Positions 58,993-64,000 of a stretch of DNA of 64,000 bases are shown here, in pieces. Position 1 is the stretch's first letter. Every line of letters starts with the position of its first letter. Source of the DNA: Prinia subflava (lineage: Eukaryota > Chordata > Aves > Passeriformes > Cisticolidae). The position numbers and the translations under genes are program-made. The stretch is taken from the NCBI RefSeq assembly GCF_021018805.1, contig NC_086283.1:15575162-15639161 (forward strand), given 5' to 3'. Below the pieces are notes generated by a model, which did no database searches, was not told the DNA's origin, and saw only the letters and a program-made list of their open reading frames with translations.

Positions 58993-61900
58993 TCGAGTCA
59001 GAGGCAGAGGAGTTGTCACCGAGAAGACAAACTGTGCTATTAGCAAGCCTGGACCGTTCACTGTTCCTGCATAAAGCTCTTTGAGCAGGGAGGCAACAGT
59101 GCGCAGTGGTGTCGTTTCGCCCTTTGGTTTTCCATGATTAATTCTTGGCACGCCCTAATCCACACTAGCTTTAAAAAATTTCCATGAAGTAAATGCAGTC
59201 ATGGTATTTGCACTTCATTCATTATTGCTGTTTTGAACACATTTTTAAGATAGGTCAGTGGCATGTGCTCCTGTAGAACAAAATGGGGTCTCCCAATACA
59301 GGTCACACTAGCACTACTGAAATTTTCCACGCTACTAAGGGGAGAAAAAAATCGAACCCACCTTCTGTACCTTCTGTACTCCTGAACACAGCATAGAAGA
59401 AATGCATGACATTATCTAAGCAAGTATCAAGTATTTAAATATTAGCTGTTACTAAGCTCTTTGTTGTGCTGGTAGAGTATGTCCCTTTTTCTTATACAGC
59501 ACCAGAAAGCTTCATGTAAGACAAGGATATACCAAGAAATGACCTAATGATTCACTTTCCATGGCGAATCCCTTTAACCAGGCACTTAATTGAAGGCTGT
59601 AGTTCCTCCTTCCTGTTCCAGTAGATCAAGAACTTCTGTACTGAGGCTGATGCACTAACTGGCAAGAGCTCACCCTCACCTGTGGAACTTTTTTGTTCTA
59701 CTTTGTCTACAGCATATAGTCAAGGAGACCACGAGGCTGCTTTACACAACGTGGCATTTTTAACAAAAAGTCTTTCCTTAAAAAGCATCCTGAAATCTTC
59801 CAGTGTGTGCTGTAGGCAATCTGATATGGGATCAAAAAACACGTATCATCACTGCAGCAATGCTATCTCAACACCTAGAACCTGGAGCTAAAGTTGCCTC
59901 TGCTCTACATAGTCAGGACAAGTGAAAGAAAAAAAGAAAAAAGTACTTTTTTTAAAAAAAGGGGAAATCAATAAACACCAGCACTTCATCTCTGCTCAAT
60001 TTAGCCCTTTCTGGAAGCACAGATAACTCCTGATGGCAGTTGTCCAAAGTGTCCAAATTCAGACAGTCTGATAGCCCTTTCAGTAGGGTTAGTCTTGGTG
60101 GAGACAATAATCAGGCCTCCCACGACGATCTTCATTCAACGAGCGGTGCTGATTACAGGAGTGGTTTGAATCATCACACAGTATTGACCAGAAATCAATT
60201 TTCAGCTTGCGGTATTGTGGAGAACATACAGTACACAGCTAAACTAAAGACGGGGAGTAAGAATTCAATAGCCTGTCCAACCATGTCAAATAAAAGCCTC
60301 AACAGATAGATGCTACAGTCTCTGCCCCCTGAAGCCCATGGTTTTAAAGGTACAGGCTATGATGAAATGGAGCCCAAGGAACTATATTTCATCATCAACA
60401 TTTTGCTGCATCATTAAAATTACCATTTGGTTTCTCCACCCCAATTTTTTTTCAGTCAATGTGATTTCACATTAAAAAACAAAAGACAACTTGCTCAAAC
60501 ATCTCCTCCTTTGATCTCTTCTTTCCTTAATCAAAATTCTCTGAGCTAGGTAATGACAGCCCTTCTGCTGAAGGTGCCTCAGCCCCCAGCATTACAATAT
60601 TTTCCACCTCCACCCCTGCCAGGAACCACAACTTTCAGCTCTGACCCCACACCACCATCATCTTTGTAAACAGGGAACAGCTAGTGATGCATTGCTAGAT
60701 GCTTCTGGCCCCTCACACCTTTAAGAAAAAAAAAAACGAGGAGGAAAGGAAATACAGCATATCCTAAAAACAGTCAAAGAAAGAAAAAGGTGCTTGAGAA
60801 GGGATTCCTTTTCCAGTTATGCTCGCTGTCATGTATATTATAGGATCACCAGTTCTGTAGAGCATTCAAAGAGGAACCAGCGCTTGATCCAGCTCTGTGG
60901 CAAAGAAAAGAAAGAAGGTCAGGGCCCATTTTAGGACACACAGTTGCATAGGCCTCTCCGCCAAGTACTAACCCTCAAGAAAACAGTTTTCACTTAGGGA
61001 AAACCTGCACCAAAAGTAGTTTTCTCTCTTGCTTCTCCAGCCCCCAGTGCCTAGTTGCATTCCTCAGCACACAGGATGCTGGGATTCAGCATCCCTGACA
61101 CTGGGAAGGGAGGGAGAGAGGGAGTGCAGCAAAAGACAGACATGGAGCATTGCACAGGTGCTCGCAATCTCCACAGGCACGTTCTGGATGGGAGAATTTG
61201 CAATGTCTGTGCAAATGCAGAACTTGACAAGCCAGTTTGGAAACGGGGCTTTGAGCTGGACAAAACATGTTTTACTTGCAGGGGGGAAACTGAGAATAAG
61301 GAACGAGTATGGGACTTGGTCTGTTTGCGCTGAAAAGTTATGGCTCTTAGGGTGTTTTTTTTTCAAGTGTGCAAGGATAGAGAGCTTAATCTTGTAGAGA
61401 TCAGGAATTCTGAACTTTTTTTAACAAACATTTTTTTTCACTTGTCTATTATTTATGGAACCTATTTTACAACTTCCACAGAGCTCAAAGAACCAAAATA
61501 CAGTGTGTCTTTGAAAAAGGAAGAGAAGTTTGAAAATGGGTAATCTGAAAGTCACATCGAATCACAGGAAAACTGAATTTAGTAGCCATGAAACTGCTTA
61601 CAAAGTCATTGAATACCACTGTGTTGGAACAAGCTGTGGTGTAGCAAGAAAGGACAAATTTCCAAACTCCTCCACCACTCCTTACTCAAGCCTAACACAG
61701 AAAATAAAAAAACAAGAGAAACTCAAGGCTAGAGCTGGTTAAATTCCAATCCTTCACAAGTCAGCAGCTCTACTGAGCTGACTTCCCACATCCTCACACA
61801 AGAAGCAGGAGCTTATACACATGGAGCGTTTCCATGTCCAACATAAGATCCTACTATTTTTCTCTTTACTCTCTCATTTTATGTTTTCTTCTTATATTCT

Positions 61901-64000
61901 TTAAGCAAATTAAGTCCTCCTATTTGCAAAACTTTTTTTTTCACAGTTCTGAACTCCTTTTTTTGTTTTCTACAGCCTTATTCCCCATAGTCTTAATAAG
62001 CTAAACACACAATCAAACCCAATTTGGTCAGGAATGGGTAAAGAAATGTAACAGTGGTCTAGGGAAAACTGTATTAAATGATCCCATGCAAACCTAGCTA
62101 TAAGACAAGAACTACCAACAGGAATTAAAAATAGGGAGATGTCAGAAGATGCTTTGGGGTGTTTTTTTCCTTATGCCTATTCTTCAACATGCTGTCAAAA
62201 AGCATAGACAAGGACCAAAATGAAGTAACTATGGTAAAAAATAGTGCTGAATGTTTGAAACAAGACAGTGGGTTCAGTTTTAAGAGACTCAGCTTACAGA
62301 TCCCTCATCTACATAAGCCTTCAAACAATGATGTGCTGTAACATGGTGAAGTGCTAAAATGCATCTAAGCTGCAAACAGAGGATTGGTATCCTGCAGAGA
62401 CAGAAAATTACTACTGGATGACAGGGCCTGCAAAGTTAAATTGTATTGCTTTAAAGGAGAAGAAGGTAAGAGTACTGCTAGAAAATGCAGGCCTCTATAC
62501 AGTAGAGTATAATGTGCAGCAGCCGAGGTCCCTCTTATTCTGCTGTTGGAGTGGCCAAGGCATACCAAATGAATTAAGGAATTTCACAGTGACTTAGAAG
62601 AAAAAAACTTCAATTTAATAAATATATATGTATATAAATATATATATATTTTAAAAAAACCATGGCCTAGGGCTTTACAAATCACAGAATTCGTTAAAAT
62701 ATTAAAAGAGAAATTTACTTGCTATTTTTACAAGTTGTCCTCTGCCCTCACAAATAACAAAAGATGTGTTTTTACTTTTCTAACCTCAGCCAACTACACC
62801 AACTTTTTCTGGCAATATTTCTGTGCCTTTATTTTCAGTTCCTCCATTCTGTACAGCTTTGTGTTATGGTATAGCACTTTTCCCAGGGCTTCCCCCTTGT
62901 ATTGTAACAGACCAAATATTTGGATTTTTCTACTTCTCTTTACTATAACAAGCATCTTTAGTCATCTACTTGCTCATTTAAAAAACAATTACTTTCAGTG
63001 CACACAACAATTTGCCATGAGAATATATTTTTTAAAAGCTGCACACTTGCCTTTTAAAAACAAAATCTTATGTATATTTTAAAAAAAGGCAATTTGGACA
63101 TCTAACAAGTGTGACACATAAGATTTCCAGTCTGCTGGAAAATCGCAGCTATGACTTTCAACTTTAATTGTTTCCTATCTTGTGAAAAGTTCATCCATGG
63201 CATTTTAGCTACCCAGCGATAAATTTCAAAAATCAGAATTTTCATTTCTGTAACACGAAAGTCTCTGTTACTTGAATAAATCCAATTACCAATCCTACAG
63301 GCCAGCCAAAGCTTGCATGAAAACAAAAAGGACTGAGATAAGACAAACAACCCAACGCAACTCCTGTTTCTACAAGAAAAATTTACTGCAAGTCAAAATG
63401 TCAGCACTCGGGGAAACTTGGGGATTGCGGAAAAGCTGTGATTGCTTCACACACAGAATTTAAGCAGATTCTTCTTCTTGCTGTTACCTCTGCACCTTCC
63501 CCATGACATGATTTACAGCTATCCTGATGAAGCTCAGCCAGCTATGGCTGAGATACAGAAACAATCTGGTCCATCACTGAGAAGCACGGAGCACCTCCAA
63601 AACCTGTTCTGCGTTAACCTCTGTGCCTACTGAGGAATTTCAGTGCCCCGGGCTTCAACTGATCAAGGGTCTGTCAATACTTCCCTGGAAACAGCCTCCC
63701 GTCCTGCAGCACAAGGGTTCATTTGAAAGACCTTGTGTTGATTGCTAACATGTGTCCTCACTTACAATATTTTATTTCATGGTGAAATTCAGATGCAATT
63801 ATGATTTTAAAACACTGTAGTGGTGGATTTGAATGGATAAGCAGACTAAGCATAGTTAAAAGTCCCACTGGGAAGTCTTACAAAGACAAATTTTTGAATA
63901 TGCAAACATATCCTGATAAACTCCAGTTGCAGGAGACCACAAGATGAAGGCAATCTGATACTAAACAAAGCCCAAACTGCAAGAATACTTACTTAGAAAG
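58993..64000. other. Unique non-coding DNA, no gene recognised
   Basis: AT-rich unique sequence. Several overlapping frames occur at 61029-61397 (up to 122 codons) and one of 115 codons at 62735-63082; none has a recognisable motif. A splice-like segment, 62398-62465, has a weak acceptor and a strong donor GTAAGAG with one open frame of 22 codons. An AT microsatellite lies at 62618-62652. A frame at 60040-60309 (89 codons) retains a few CpGs but has no family resemblance. Confidence 0.55.
62618..62652. repeat. (AT)n microsatellite
   Basis: Imperfect alternating AT with ATG and AAAT interruptions over about 35 bp. Confidence 0.92.

Noticed and set aside
1..64000. tRNA, 5S, U6-type RNA genes and CRISPR arrays
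   Set aside because: No B-box-like GGTTCGANNCC context, no snRNA start motif and no regularly spaced direct repeats were seen on reading through.

Overview
The window reads as nuclear DNA from a sauropsid vertebrate, most likely a bird. The sequence is AT-rich. It carries a short, 5'-truncated CR1 LINE tail of avian type (52702-52788), one GC-rich solo endogenous-retrovirus LTR with intact ends and a 5-bp target duplication (35253-36609), and scattered, heavily decayed copies of palindromic interspersed repeats that I recognise from sauropsid genomes. SINE arrays, tRNA genes, rRNA and CRISPR arrays were not seen. A passerine is plausible from the style of the LTR ends (TGTCATGG / TGTCGTGG read inward from each end), but this is memory-based and uncertain.

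No protein-coding gene can be named. Nearly all open frames are short, start at arbitrary ATG or TTG codons, lack family resemblance and match chance expectation, so the window is best described as gene-desert or intronic sequence. Layout: 1-10.5 kb is unique AT-rich DNA with one fossil repeat; 10.5-30 kb is unique DNA with homopolymer tracts, fossil repeats and several stretches resembling conserved non-coding elements; 30.3-31.9 kb is the most gene-like interval; 35.25-36.61 kb is the solo LTR; 36.6-52.7 kb is unique DNA with palindromes, short repeats and an AP-1-centred putative regulatory stretch; 52.7 kb is the CR1 tail; 56.18-56.28 kb is the best single candidate exon; 57.95-59.0 kb is a cluster of fossil palindromic repeats; the rest is unique AT-rich DNA.

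The most interesting unexplained signal is on the minus strand at 30.38-31.83 kb. Two candidate exons with canonical splice signals join in frame, the second ends in a stop with a poly(A) signal downstream, and the encoded peptide contains a near-canonical C2HC zinc-finger spacing. A second candidate is a 98-bp plus-strand exon at 56181-56278 with one open frame. Both were found by eye in a long sequence, where splice-like signals are common, and both need transcript or comparative support. No interactions among genes can be inferred.
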